Shown here in pieces: positions 7,981-17,017 of a DNA stretch of 34,208 nucleotides (positions within the stretch are counted from its first letter, which is position 1; each line of letters begins with the position of its first letter). The notes below the pieces were generated by a model. That model saw only the letters and a list, made by a program, of their open reading frames with translations. It had not been told where the DNA came from and ran no database searches. This stretch comes from Streptomyces barkulensis. Its GTDB lineage: Bacteria; Actinomycetota; Actinomycetes; Streptomycetales; Streptomycetaceae. The stretch lies in NCBI RefSeq assembly GCF_002843305.1, contig NZ_PGSG01000007.1, positions 1 to 34,208 on the forward strand, in the 5' to 3' direction. The position numbers were made by a program, and so were the translations under genes.

Positions 7981-8461
7981 GTCCCGGCCTCGAGCTCACT
8001 GCCATGCCCTGGCCCCCACCCTGGGCGGCTCACTCCAGCGTCGCCGCACATCAACGATCACTGAACACGAACTCCGTGCAGTATAGATGACACGACCTGA
8101 TCACCACTGCCCGCTGCCCGACAAACCGGCAGCTCAGAGCCCCGCCCCAAGACCAGCGCACACGATCGCCACGGTCACCGAGGCAACGGTATGCCCCGAC
8201 CACGGCCACACACCCAACTGATCAGCCCAGACCAGACCACTACTCACTGACCAGAAAAACCGCTCCCGGACAACTGTGCGAACTGGGGCTGGAGTGGGCG
8301 TAACCGGCACCGGCCTACCAGGCCGCCTCAGCGCGGCCTGCCCTTTGACCACTACCACCGTTCCGCAAGAACTGCTGAAACAGCGGAGACCACGTCATGC
8401 TGCGCCTATCATCATCTGATCACTGTTGCCCTAGGTGACAGGACAGGGGTGGGGGCGAGCG
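7981..8461. other. Intergenic region between the PIN gene and gajA
   Basis: About 480 bases with lower GC than its surroundings in part and no convincing gene. A 74-codon minus-strand open frame at 8134-8358 has no ribosome-binding site and no recognisable sequence. It presumably holds two divergent promoters. Confidence 0.45.
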
Positions 8462-10339
8462 GTGTACGTAGCCGAGGTGTTGGTAGAGCGATTCCGGTCG
8501 TGCGAGCGGGCACAGATCCCGCTGCGGCCAGAAGTGACGGTGCTGGTCGGGGAGAACAACGCAGGCAAGTCTTCCGTAATCGACGCGCTCCGGCTGCTCA
8601 CGGACCCTCTGGACGGGCGCCGGGTGCGCTACTTCGAGGAAGCCGACGTCCTCATGGCCGTGGCCACGCTGGGCGGCCCTGGCCTGCAGGTGGATGTGGC
8701 CGGCATCGGTCCGCAGCACAGCGGCGCATATCTGGAGGCGCTGCTGCCCGAGGGAGCTCCCGACAGCCGTACAGCGCGGTGGCAGGTGTCCTGGATGCCG
8801 CCGCAGCCGGGCGGTCGCCGGGGGAGCACCGTCTGGACGCAGGGCGTGGGCCTCCCCGTTACGGGCGATCCTCCCGCGCGCGGGGGCGTGCGGCATGTCT
8901 ACCTGCCCGCGCTGCGCGACGCAGAGCGGGAGCTGGCCTCGGCGGGCGGGGACCGGGTGCGGACGATCTTGCGTGGGCTGCTGGGGGACGACGAGCAGGT
9001 CGATGTCTTCGTAGAACGGATTGGCACCGAGCTGAAGAAGGTGGCCGCGGACCCGGACGTGTCCAGGGTCAGCGAGAAGATCAACGGGCCTCTACGGGAC
9101 CTGACCGTGGGTGCGCATCCTCAGATGAGTGAACTAGCCCTAGCCGAGCCCACCTTCGCGTCGATCGCCCGGTCGCTTCGGGTGCTGTTGGGTGATGCTG
9201 CCGGCCAGCCGTTTCCGCTGTCAGCTTCAGGGCTGGGTTACGCCAACGCTCTGTTCATCGCCACGGTGATGGCAGAACTGGACGCGGCGGCGGAGGCCGA
9301 CCTGACCGTGCTGCTGGTCGAGGAGCCCGAGGCACACCTGCATCCTCAGTTGCAGACGCTGTTGCTGCGCTACCTGCAGCAGCGGGCGCGGGCCTCGCGC
9401 CGCCGGCCTGCCAGTGACCCGTCCCAGCCGGCCGGACATCTGCAGGTGGTGGTCACCACTCACTCTCCGGTCCTGTCGGCCGCGGCCAGCGTGGAGAACC
9501 TGGTAGTCATGGCCCGGTGCCCAGCCGGACTATCCAACGGCTGGCAGGCACGGCCCTTGCCCATTCCCCGGCTGCGTCTGAGCCCGGACCGGGTGCGGCA
9601 TCTGGACCGCTACCTGGATGCCACCAAGAGTGCCCTGCTGTTCGCCTCACGAGCGATCCTGGTGGAGGGCATCTCCGAGCTTCTTCTGCTGCCTGCCCTG
9701 GCCGAGCGTGTTCTTGCCGCCGGTGCAGGTGCCAGCGCCCTGGCGGCTCGAGAGTCGTCCGAGGCGCTGGAACGGTTCTTCGGGACCACCCGGGTGATCG
9801 TGGATGGCGTCGGGTTCGAGGTCTATCTGCGGGTGCTTCTGGCGCCTGTGGACGGCATGAGCCTGGGACGGCGGGTGGCGCTGATCACCGACACGGACGT
9901 GGCACCCGACCAGCCGGAACCACGCCGGCTGCAGTCGCTGCGGGTGCTGCCCCTGCGCTGGGGGTCTCCTGGCAAGCTGCATCTGGCCGCAGCGCCCCGC
10001 ACGCTGGAACCGGCCCTGTGGTCGGCTGACAACATCGCCGCCTTGGAGGCGGCGTTCCTGCGCTGCGCGCCGCGCTCGCAGGAACGCTGGGAACAGGTCG
10101 TTAAGGCAGCGGATCCCGCCCTGGTGTTCGGGGAGTTGTTCATCACGAAGACCAGCCGGACCGTCACCGGCGCGGACGGGGAGGTCCTGAAGGGTATCGA
10201 GATCTCTAAGGGCCGGTTCGCCCAGGAACTCGCCGACGTGCTGGCCGATCCGGCAGTGGGATTCACCGTGCCCGCCTACCTCGCGGAGGCCATCCGCTTC
10301 ATCACCGCCCCCGACAGCACTGGGATGAGCGCGCCATGA
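8462..10339 (+). CDS. gajA: GajA: OLD-family ATPase-nuclease of the Gabija anti-phage system
   Basis: A DNA-nicking endonuclease regulated by nucleotide binding. The N-terminal ABC-type ATPase has Walker A GENNAGKS (residues 30-37), signature LSASGLG (about 253), Walker B LTVLLVEEPEAHLHP (about 284) and an H-loop VVTTHSP (about 331). The C-terminal TOPRIM nuclease has Glu in ILVEGISELLLLP (about 400) and the Asp pair in ITDTDV (about 475). The length of 625 aa fits GajA. GTG at 8462 is chosen because a G-rich ribosome-binding site precedes it; an in-frame GTG at 8435 is the alternative. It overlaps gajB by four bases (ATGA). In Gabija, GajA assembles as a tetramer with GajB and is activated when phage replication depletes nucleotides. 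All key motifs are intact here. Confidence 0.92.
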   Translation: MYVAEVLVERFRSCERAQIPLRPEVTVLVGENNAGKSSVIDALRLLTDPLDGRRVRYFEEADVLMAVATLGGPGLQVDVAGIGPQHSGAYLEALLPEGAPDSRTARWQVSWMPPQPGGRRGSTVWTQGVGLPVTGDPPARGGVRHVYLPALRDAERELASAGGDRVRTILRGLLGDDEQVDVFVERIGTELKKVAADPDVSRVSEKINGPLRDLTVGAHPQMSELALAEPTFASIARSLRVLLGDAAGQPFPLSASGLGYANALFIATVMAELDAAAEADLTVLLVEEPEAHLHPQLQTLLLRYLQQRARASRRRPASDPSQPAGHLQVVVTTHSPVLSAAASVENLVVMARCPAGLSNGWQARPLPIPRLRLSPDRVRHLDRYLDATKSALLFASRAILVEGISELLLLPALAERVLAAGAGASALAARESSEALERFFGTTRVIVDGVGFEVYLRVLLAPVDGMSLGRRVALITDTDVAPDQPEPRRLQSLRVLPLRWGSPGKLHLAAAPRTLEPALWSADNIAALEAAFLRCAPRSQERWEQVVKAADPALVFGELFITKTSRTVTGADGEVLKGIEISKGRFAQELADVLADPAVGFTVPAYLAEAIRFITAPDSTGMSAP

Positions 10340-12084
10340 GTGAGCCGGGGCAGACAGGGGCGGTGCGGGCAGACGCCGAGGCGCAGCAGAAGACCGCGAT
10401 GACCGTGGCCGCCCCCGCTTACGTGCCCGCCTGTCCGGGCGCGGGCAAGACGCATGTGATCACCAGTCGGCATCTGCAGTCGCCCAAGCGGCTGTTACGC
10501 CAGGGCCGGGCCCTGATCTCGTTCACGCGGGTGGCGCGGGATCAGATGGTCCGCCGCTGCCGCCAGGCGGGCCGCGCCGATCTGGTCCAGGCACCGCACT
10601 TCATCGGCACGCTCGACTCTTTTTTGTGGGAGTTCCTGGTCAAGCCTCGGCGCGCGGCCGAGCCCGTGCCCCGCCTGCTGGAGTCGTGGGCGAGCATTAA
10701 GGCCCCAGTGGAGGGCGTGGATCGGGAGATCTCCCTGCACCGCTTCCCCATGGCTCTGGCCCCCTCGCGGGTTCCGGCACGCGAGTCGGTGGTCTGGGAC
10801 AAACTCGACTACGACACCCGGCAGCTCATCGAGGCCAGCGCCTACACCCGACTGGCATGGGAAGAGAAAATCTTCGCCACCCGCAAGTCGTGGTGCAAGC
10901 AGGGCTACTTCACCGGGCACGAGGCGCGGGTGCTGGCCCTGTGGAACCTACGCAACACCGAGGTCGCCGCTGGGCTGCTGGCCCCGCTGCGCTCCCGGTT
11001 CGCGGAAGTCGTCGTCGATGAGGCGCAGGACTGCTCCGCCGCAGACCTGGCGATACTCCAGCTGTTGCACGACGCTGGCTTGCCGCTGGTCCTCGTCGGC
11101 GACCCGGACCAGGCCATCTACGCCTGGCGCGGTGCCGAACCGCAGGCACTGGGAGCCTTCGCGGCCCGCCTGTCCCCCACCGCTCGCCGTTTGACGGGCA
11201 ACTGGCGCAGCTCTCCCGTCATCTGCCGCCTGGCGGCCACCCTGCGCGCGGGACAGCGTCCGCCGGACACGTCCGTCGTGCGCGACGACGATATTCCCGT
11301 CCTGCTGCTGCCCACCCGGTTCGCCGCCTCCGGTAGCCGCCACCTGCACGCCCCGACCGGTGACGGCATCGTCGACGCCTTCCGTGCGCTCGCCGAGGAG
11401 TACGCCATCGAAGCCGAGGACTGCTTGGTGACGGCCTACAAGTACGCCACCCTGCCGGGCATCGCCCGGGAAAAGTCCAACACCAACGCCATCACCGGCC
11501 TGGCCTGGGCCCGCACTGTCGTCCACACCCCAGGGGCCTCCGGCGACGAGCTCACCCGGGCCTGTGCGATTGCCGTGCGGGTACTGTTCGGCTACTGGTA
11601 TCCGGGCGAAACCGGCGGCTCCGACCGCATAATGGTTGTCCACCGCTTGTCGGCCGGACAGGTCCACCGCACGGCCTTCGCGTTCCTGCACAGTCTGCCC
11701 GCGCCTCACAAGGAATGGGGTCCGCAGGTATGGCAGGCCATGAAGGCCTGGCCCTCTCTGCCCGGGGCCGCCCCGCAGGGCGGCAAAGGCCGCCCTGCGG
11801 GAAAGCCCACCCTGTCCCGCCCCCAACCAGCCACCGGTATCCGCACCAACATCGTCCACCAGCTCAAGGGTGACGAAGCCGACGGGGTCCTGTTGTTGCT
11901 GCCCGATCCCAAAAGCGTCCAGCGCTGGGCCACCTCGGACCCGGCCACCGACGAGGTGCTGCGCGTCTGGTACGTCGCCGTCACCCGCGCCCGCCGCCTG
12001 GCCGCCATCGCCCTGCCCGAGGAAGAGACCGAGGCACTGGCGAACCTGCTGACAGAACGGGGAGTACCAGTTCGCGTTGTCTGA
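10336..12084 (+). CDS. gajB: GajB: UvrD-like helicase of the Gabija anti-phage system
   Basis: A superfamily 1A (UvrD/Rep) helicase, 582 aa, the partner of GajA. Motifs in order are Walker A ACPGAGKTH (residues 32-40), Ia SFTRVARDQMVRR, Ib FIGTLDSFLWEF, II VVVDEAQDCS (about 225), III LVGDPDQAIYAWRGAEP (about 254), IV TGNWRSS (about 289), V VHQLKGDEADGVLLL (about 507) and VI WYVAVTRARR (about 545). The start codon overlaps the gajA stop, so the pair is translationally coupled. In Gabija, GajB senses DNA ends or single strands produced during phage infection and activates GajA. No frameshift or missing motif is visible. Confidence 0.92.
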   Translation: MSEPGQTGAVRADAEAQQKTAMTVAAPAYVPACPGAGKTHVITSRHLQSPKRLLRQGRALISFTRVARDQMVRRCRQAGRADLVQAPHFIGTLDSFLWEFLVKPRRAAEPVPRLLESWASIKAPVEGVDREISLHRFPMALAPSRVPARESVVWDKLDYDTRQLIEASAYTRLAWEEKIFATRKSWCKQGYFTGHEARVLALWNLRNTEVAAGLLAPLRSRFAEVVVDEAQDCSAADLAILQLLHDAGLPLVLVGDPDQAIYAWRGAEPQALGAFAARLSPTARRLTGNWRSSPVICRLAATLRAGQRPPDTSVVRDDDIPVLLLPTRFAASGSRHLHAPTGDGIVDAFRALAEEYAIEAEDCLVTAYKYATLPGIAREKSNTNAITGLAWARTVVHTPGASGDELTRACAIAVRVLFGYWYPGETGGSDRIMVVHRLSAGQVHRTAFAFLHSLPAPHKEWGPQVWQAMKAWPSLPGAAPQGGKGRPAGKPTLSRPQPATGIRTNIVHQLKGDEADGVLLLLPDPKSVQRWATSDPATDEVLRVWYVAVTRARRLAAIALPEEETEALANLLTERGVPVRVV

Positions 12085-12165
12085 CCCTTCTTCCATCTAC
12101 TGAGGTTGAACGCGTGATGTCGCGTTCGGCTGACCGGGGTCCGCTCCGTGCGGTATCACCGTGGG

Positions 12166-13326
12166 ATGCGGTATCCACAAGGAGGCGGGCTGACCGCCGA
12201 GCATCGGGAGCTCCGGGAACGGTTACGGCTGGAGGCGGCCGAACGGTTCGGACGCGGTGGTCGCCAAGAAGTTGCAGGTCAGCGTCCGGTCGGTGCAGCG
12301 GTGGCGGCGGGCCTGGGTCGAGAGCGGTTCCCGGGCGCTCGAGTCGAGTGGTCCGGCGTCGCTGCCGTGGCTGAGTGATGAGCAGTTCGCCCAGCTGGAG
12401 CGGGAGCTCACCAAGGGGCCGGCCGCGCACGGCTGGGAGGACCAGCGCTGGACGCTGGGCCGGATCAAGACGGTGATCGGCCGACGCTTCCACCTGACCT
12501 ACACGGTCCAGGGGGTGCGCAAGCTCCTGGTGCGTAACGGCTGGGCGTGCCAGGCCCCCGCCCGCCGGGCCCTGGAGCGGGACGACGAGGCCGTCGCCGG
12601 CTGGGCGAAGGAAGTGCGGCCCTGCGCGGAAGGCTCGCGGCGGCCCGTGGAACATGGCTGGTCTTCGAGGACGAAGCCGGCTTCTCCATGACGCCGCCGC
12701 ACGCGAAGACGTGGTCGCAGCGGGGCCGCACCCCGGTGGTGCGGATCCGCGGCCGCTCCCGCAGACGCATCTCCATCGCCGCGCTGACCTGCTACAAGCC
12801 CGGCCACAGATCCCGGCTGATCTACCGGCCCCGCCGCGACGACGGCAACCGCGACGGCCGCAAGAGCTTCTCATGGCGCGACTACCGCGACCTGCTCATC
12901 GCCGCCCACGCCCAGCTCGGCGGCCCGATCGTCCTGGTCTGGGACAACCTCAACATCCACAGGGCCGCAGGACTGCGGGAGTTCACCGCAGCGCGGGACT
13001 GGCTGGCCATCTACTACCTGCCGCCTTACGCGCCCGACCTCAATCCCGTCGAGGGCATCTGGTCCCTACTGCGGCGCGGCTGGCTCTCCAACGTCGCCTT
13101 CAGCACGCCGGACCACCTCATGCGGCGCATACGAAGCGGCCTTCGCCACATCCAGTACCGCAGCCACCTCATAGACGGCTGCCTCACCGGGACAGGACTG
13201 ACCATCAACCCCGAGTCTGTGGCCTTGGGGCCGGATGGTTGCCTCCTCTGGCTCCCCCGGTGTGGCTGTTGGGTGCAGTGGCATGGCACGGAGACATCAG
13301 GGGAGTGTTGTCACCCAGAAGGGTGA
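12166..13326 (+). pseudogene. IS630-family transposase with two frameshifts
   Basis: The family's typical start MRYPQGGGLTAEHRELRE begins at ATG 12166. Near 12250 the coding frame changes to one giving VAKKLQVSVRSVQRWRRAW (HTH) and the winged-helix region, and near 12610-12640 it changes back. The restored frame carries the DDE catalytic core: Asp in LVFEDEAGFSM, Asp in LVWDNLNIH, Glu in PDLNPVEGIWSLL. The frame then runs past the normal C-terminus (LIDGCLTGTGLTI) to 13326, which suggests the native stop and right end were lost. Terminal inverted repeats could not be placed. Some IS630 elements use one programmed frameshift, but two opposite shifts make decay more likely. The element separates Gabija from the nuclease locus. 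Confidence 0.85.
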
Positions 13327-13493
13327 ATTGTTCGTGATGCGGCGGTAGTGGCCGAGACTCGCCTTGTTGGCGATCTTTTATCTCCCTTTGATGAGGCGTG
13401 CTGTGCCTGCAGGCCGCGCGGAGCGGAGGGATGACTGTGCCATGGCGCAGTCGTCTTCCGCCGGGGCGGCCATCACTCTCAGGGGGAATGCCA

Positions 13494-15008
13494 GTGAGTG
13501 TCAGATCGGTGAGAGCCGCCGTGATCGGTGTGCTGTCAGCGGCCCTGCTGGTTGTGGGGGTCCTGCCCGCTCAGGCGGGTGAGTCCCGGCCCGGCAACGG
13601 CAGAGGAGCACAAGGTGAGGAGGTGACCTACAAGGTCATCCCGTACGTCATCTCCGACCCGGACCTGGTCAACAGCCCGAAGAAGATCATCGATGAGTTG
13701 AACCGTACCGGTGGTTCCCTGGACGCGTTGGGGGTCTCTCCGGCCACCAGCGACGGCCCGTCGAGGATCGATAAGGGGCCGACTGCCTCAGGCGGCGACG
13801 CCAGAGGCAGCGCTCAGGTGGCGGCCGAGCCGGAGTCCTACGTTGTGGATTCCTCCCGGTTCCCGAACGGGCAAATCCCCAGCGACATCTACCAGTACGT
13901 GACCGCGGACGAGTGCGAGGCGCAGTGGGAGGCGGCGTCCCGGGACCAGGGCTGGATCAAGAACCGGTACTCCTACTGCCAGATCCACATGCTGGCGATG
14001 CCCGCGGTGGAGTGCCGGATCTTTCCCCGGCCGAGCTGCCGCACCGCCGGGGTCTTCTTGTCCCGCAACCGGCTGATGGGATTCGGTAAGAACGGAGGCG
14101 CCGAACACGTCTCGACCTCCCGCTGGGCCGACTTCCACCTGAACGTGGACGTCATCCAGGCCACCGGCCCGTTCGCCCGCAGCGGCGCCGAACTGTCGGC
14201 GGAGATCGAGTGCGAGGGCAACTACCTGGACGAGGACTACCCGCAGACCGACGCCAACGCCTGCTTCGGAGGCCTGAACAAGGAGACGGAGAAGTCCATC
14301 AAGGACTGGCGCAAGGACGGCTTCGCCCACCTGGACCTGCTCTCCCAAGCTTCCACGCCTGCGGAGCACATGGGTGAGCAGATCGGCACCGGCGTGTTCC
14401 ACATCGAGTACGAGTTCGACCTGCCCTGGTATTTCCAGTTCCTGGACACCGAATCACCCGAGGGCGGCATGCGGTTCGACTCGGCCTGGTACCTGCAGTC
14501 CCACAAGCTCGGGTCGGTCTTCGACCGGGCCGTGCCCGGCATGTCCTACACCCTCTCCGACCCGGCCGTCGGCGGCGTCGCCCAGCACATCGAGGACGCC
14601 CGCACCAACCCCGGCGCGACGCTGCCCGCCCAGTCGGGCAAGTACCTGGCCGGTGCTTCTCCCGGTGACCCGATCCACCGCCTGGCCCAGGCCAAGGGGC
14701 CGGACCAGAACCACCGCTACACCGAGAACCGGCGCATCGTGCGCAACTTCTGCCGCACCCGGGCCATGCAGGACCTGCGGGATTCCCTGCCGGCGGCCGG
14801 CGGACCGTACGACTGCGACGAGTACGCCTTCGCCTCCACCTATGAAGGCGCGGCCCGCTACTTGTTCGACGGCGCCCAATACCAGCGGCACTACTCCGCC
14901 CGCTGGGTCAACAGCGACGTCAACCAGGAAGCCGGCCGCCGCCTGGGCCGCTGGTACGACGTCGACCGGATCCTGGACAGAGAGGACTTCTTCATCCCCA
15001 TCCGGTAA
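13494..15008 (+). CDS. Secreted NucA/NucB-type deoxyribonuclease
   Basis: An exported nuclease of about 504 aa. The N-terminus is a Sec signal peptide (basic start, then AAVIGVLSAALLVVGVLP and AQA|GE as likely cleavage site). The C-terminal ~70 residues are a DNase NucA/NucB domain with the diagnostic YDCDEYAFASTYEGA motif, in which Asp/Glu are the catalytic residues, and a tail with WVNSDVNQEAGRRLGRWYD. The ~400-residue middle is unrecognised and rich in Cys (DECE, YCQ, VECR, SCR, IECE, ACFG), consistent with disulfides outside the cell. GTG 13494 has AGGGGGA six bases upstream; ATG 13488 is nearly as likely. It converges on a ComJ-like gene. It could be an extracellular toxin or a DNA-scavenging enzyme. 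Confidence 0.85.
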   Translation: MSVRSVRAAVIGVLSAALLVVGVLPAQAGESRPGNGRGAQGEEVTYKVIPYVISDPDLVNSPKKIIDELNRTGGSLDALGVSPATSDGPSRIDKGPTASGGDARGSAQVAAEPESYVVDSSRFPNGQIPSDIYQYVTADECEAQWEAASRDQGWIKNRYSYCQIHMLAMPAVECRIFPRPSCRTAGVFLSRNRLMGFGKNGGAEHVSTSRWADFHLNVDVIQATGPFARSGAELSAEIECEGNYLDEDYPQTDANACFGGLNKETEKSIKDWRKDGFAHLDLLSQASTPAEHMGEQIGTGVFHIEYEFDLPWYFQFLDTESPEGGMRFDSAWYLQSHKLGSVFDRAVPGMSYTLSDPAVGGVAQHIEDARTNPGATLPAQSGKYLAGASPGDPIHRLAQAKGPDQNHRYTENRRIVRNFCRTRAMQDLRDSLPAAGGPYDCDEYAFASTYEGAARYLFDGAQYQRHYSARWVNSDVNQEAGRRLGRWYDVDRILDREDFFIPIR

Positions 15009-15027
15009 CCCACCGCGCACCTGACAC

Positions 15028-15062
15028 GGCAGGGCCCGGGACCGAAGGTCTCGGGCCCTGCC
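15028..15062. terminator. Bidirectional hairpin terminator
   Basis: Inverted repeat with 16-base arms (GGCAGGGCCCGGGACC and GGTCTCGGGCCCTGCC, one G-T wobble) and a 3-base GAA loop. It lies 20 bases after the nuclease stop and 34 bases after the end of the convergent gene, so it can terminate both. It has no T-run, as is common in streptomycetes. Confidence 0.85.
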
Positions 15063-15095
15063 CACACAGCACCGGCCGCACAACGATGGAAACCC

Positions 15096-15539
15096 CTATG
15101 TGCTGGGCCAGAACTGCACCAGAGCCCAGCCCTCCGGACCGCTACCTGAACCCTCGTCATCGAGGACGCCCGGCCGCCAGGCCGCACGCACCTGCCAGGC
15201 CCCCGCCGCGGGCAGCCGGAACACATCCGAGCGGCCACCCGCAGCGATCTCGTCCACCAGGAGCCGGCCCGACGGCAGGCGCATCACCACCTCCTGGCAG
15301 ACCGGCCACAAGCGGTCGTCGAACTCCGCCGGTGGACCGTCCCAGCTCTCCAGCCGCAGCCGGGTGTCCAGGACGTCCTCGGGGGTTTGGATGTAGAGCA
15401 TCGTCGCGTTCGCCGCGACCAGCCCTCCGGCGCCGGAAGTGGCGGGACGCTCGCCGTGCTGACCTTCCTCGTCCACCAGGCCGAACAGCCGGTGATCCAC
15501 CGTTACATCAAGTTCGTTGAACGTCACTAGATGAGACAC
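15096..15539 (-). CDS. ComJ-like protein, candidate inhibitor of the neighbouring nuclease
   Basis: A 147-aa beta-rich protein. GTG 15539 is chosen because GGAGGAG lies just upstream; a longer frame to 15599 has no ribosome-binding site. The layout (an early VDHRLFGLVDE segment, then a Gly-rich GAGGLVAAN, a run of strands, and AAGAWQVRAAW near the end) is reminiscent of ComJ/Nin, the cytoplasmic inhibitor of the NucA nuclease in Bacillus. The similarity is loose and seen by eye only. The neighbour is a NucA/NucB-type nuclease in convergent orientation, which supports the idea. The 280 bases beyond its start hold no gene I can support. Confidence 0.6.
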   Translation of the reverse strand: MSHLVTFNELDVTVDHRLFGLVDEEGQHGERPATSGAGGLVAANATMLYIQTPEDVLDTRLRLESWDGPPAEFDDRLWPVCQEVVMRLPSGRLLVDEIAAGGRSDVFRLPAAGAWQVRAAWRPGVLDDEGSGSGPEGWALVQFWPST

Positions 15540-15819
15540 AGCTCCTCCAGGAACAGGAAGACACCCGCCGCCCACGCTACCCACCCGAGCACGGCTCACC
15601 AGTCCACCTGCTCCAGGAAACGCCCCCGAGACCGCCTCGGGCTCGATAGCAGTACAAGGCGGGCAGGTCCTGATGCGGTTACTCGTCCCGAGGCGGGAGC
15701 GGTCGCGCTTGTCGGCCTCGTCCTGGCCGGAGGCGGGGTGATGTCATCGGCGCTGCCAGCGCCCGGACGTGCCGCTCACCATCACTCTGGCCGGCTGGCC
15801 TTCCCCGCAGTAGCGGCTG

Positions 15820-16674
15820 TCAGGCTTCCGGTCCGGTGGGGACCGTGCGGCTGGTCAGAGTACGGTGCGCGGATCGGCGGGTGGGCAGCGGCTGCGCAGG
15901 GGTGGTGCGGTGGTTTGGCCGGGGCCGGGCGGGGGCGCCGCTAATGGCGAGGGTGGTGATGCGGTCGGTGAAGTCCGGGTCGGGCAGGGACAGCTCCAGG
16001 TCGTCGTCGACGATGCCGACCGCGGCCGGGACGTAGGCCACTAGGGCGCTGGCGGCCGGGGGCAAGCCGTGGTGCGGCTTGAGGGCGTGCAGTACCCGCA
16101 AGGTGGTGGCGATCTCCTGTTCGGTCTCCTCGGCGCTGGTGGTGGCCGGGGGCAGGTCGGCCTGCAGCTGCCACAGATCTGCTACGCCTTCCTCGCCCTG
16201 GGCGAGGTGGTGCAGGTAGAGACACCAGGTGGCGGTGGTGTCCTCGGCGCCAGCGGCGTACTGCCACCAGAACTGGGCGGAGTCGGTGCAGGCGGCGAGG
16301 TAGAGCAGGCAGCCCAGGACTCGGGCGCCGGGCGGCTCGGGCATGCGGTCGGCGAGGAAGATGCGCAGGTGCTCCAGGGCATCGGGGCGCGCGGTGACGG
16401 TCTCGCACAGCACGGTCAGGTCCCGGGCCGCGGCCTGCGCTGCCTGGTCTGCAGCCGAGTGGCCGCCACCGGTGTCGGCGGTCTCCGCCACGGGCGCGCC
16501 GGAGGAGGGCCACCCTGCGGCGGCGGGGGCGGGGTGATCAGCGCGGCGGGCGGCTACCCGGGCGGCGACGCGGGTGAGGGCGGCCTGGATGTCGTCGGGG
16601 GTGTAGGGGGCGGTAGGGGTCAGGTGGGCGCGGGCCAGCAGGCGGTCGACGGGGTGGTCACTGGGCGGTGTCAT
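15820..16674 (-). CDS. Hypothetical protein downstream of a sigma-factor remnant
   Basis: A 284-aa protein rich in Ala, Thr and Pro, with a helical middle (LYLAACTDSAQFWWQYAAGA, then WCLYLHHLAQGEEGVADL) and an acidic strand near the C-terminus (GIVDDDLELSLPDPDFTDRI) before a basic, disordered tail. In actinomycetes, proteins of this general kind are often encoded next to sigma-70-like genes; here the ATG overlaps the sigma remnant's 3' end by 17 bases, implying one operon. No catalytic motif or signal peptide is visible. With the sigma gene truncated upstream, its promoter may be gone. Confidence 0.65.
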   Translation of the reverse strand: MTPPSDHPVDRLLARAHLTPTAPYTPDDIQAALTRVAARVAARRADHPAPAAAGWPSSGAPVAETADTGGGHSAADQAAQAAARDLTVLCETVTARPDALEHLRIFLADRMPEPPGARVLGCLLYLAACTDSAQFWWQYAAGAEDTTATWCLYLHHLAQGEEGVADLWQLQADLPPATTSAEETEQEIATTLRVLHALKPHHGLPPAASALVAYVPAAVGIVDDDLELSLPDPDFTDRITTLAISGAPARPRPNHRTTPAQPLPTRRSAHRTLTSRTVPTGPEA

Positions 16675-17017
16675 CGGCGTTTCCTTTGCCTTCCAGGTCC
16701 AGCAGTTGCTCCAGGCGGCGGCGGGCCTGGCGGGCGATCGAGCGGACCCCGGCGTCGGTGATGCCCAGGTGGGTGGCGGTCTCGGCTGCGCTGTAGCCCA
16801 GGCAGTACCGCAGCATGATCACGTCCTGCTGGCGTTCGGAGAGAGCGGCGATCGCGCCGAACAGGTGCAGGTTCTCCTCCAGCTGCCCGATCGGGTCGCA
16901 GGTGCCGCGTAGCTCGGCGGTGTCGAAGGCGTGCAGGTCGATGGGGGTGGGGCGGCGGGCCGGTCCCGTCCCGGGAATCGTGAGCGGGAGGCACTGGCAG
17001 GCGCTCTGGGTGTCCAT
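16658..17017 (-). pseudogene. Sigma-70-like factor, 5'-truncated (region 4 only)
   Basis: The natural sequence starts around RRPTPIDLHAFDTAELRG and contains sigma region 4: LHLFGAIAALSERQQDVIML, RYCLGYSAAETATHLGI, then TDAGVRSIARQARRRLEQLL, a helix-turn-helix that contacts the -35 element. Region 2, needed for core binding and promoter melting, is absent. Upstream of 17017 the minus-strand frame stays open but translates to antisense-looking sequence, because a plus-strand coding region starts there. The gene was therefore cut near 16990-17030 by a rearrangement. A free region 4 protein of 119 aa could be translated from ATG 17017 and act as a regulator, but this is less likely. Confidence 0.65.

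Noticed and set aside
8134..8358. 74-codon minus-strand open frame between the PIN gene and gajA
   Set aside because: No ribosome-binding site, no recognisable sequence, and no coding-like third-position pattern was evident by eye.
14620..14645. TGCCC-N8-GGGCA inverted repeat
   Set aside because: Inside the nuclease coding sequence and with N8, not N6, spacing, so it does not match the operator pair.
16069..16761. 230-codon plus-strand frame beginning with LEGVQYPQGGGD
   Set aside because: The PQGGG phrase recalls the IS630 start, but the rest is Gly-rich antisense to the hypothetical gene and sigma remnant.
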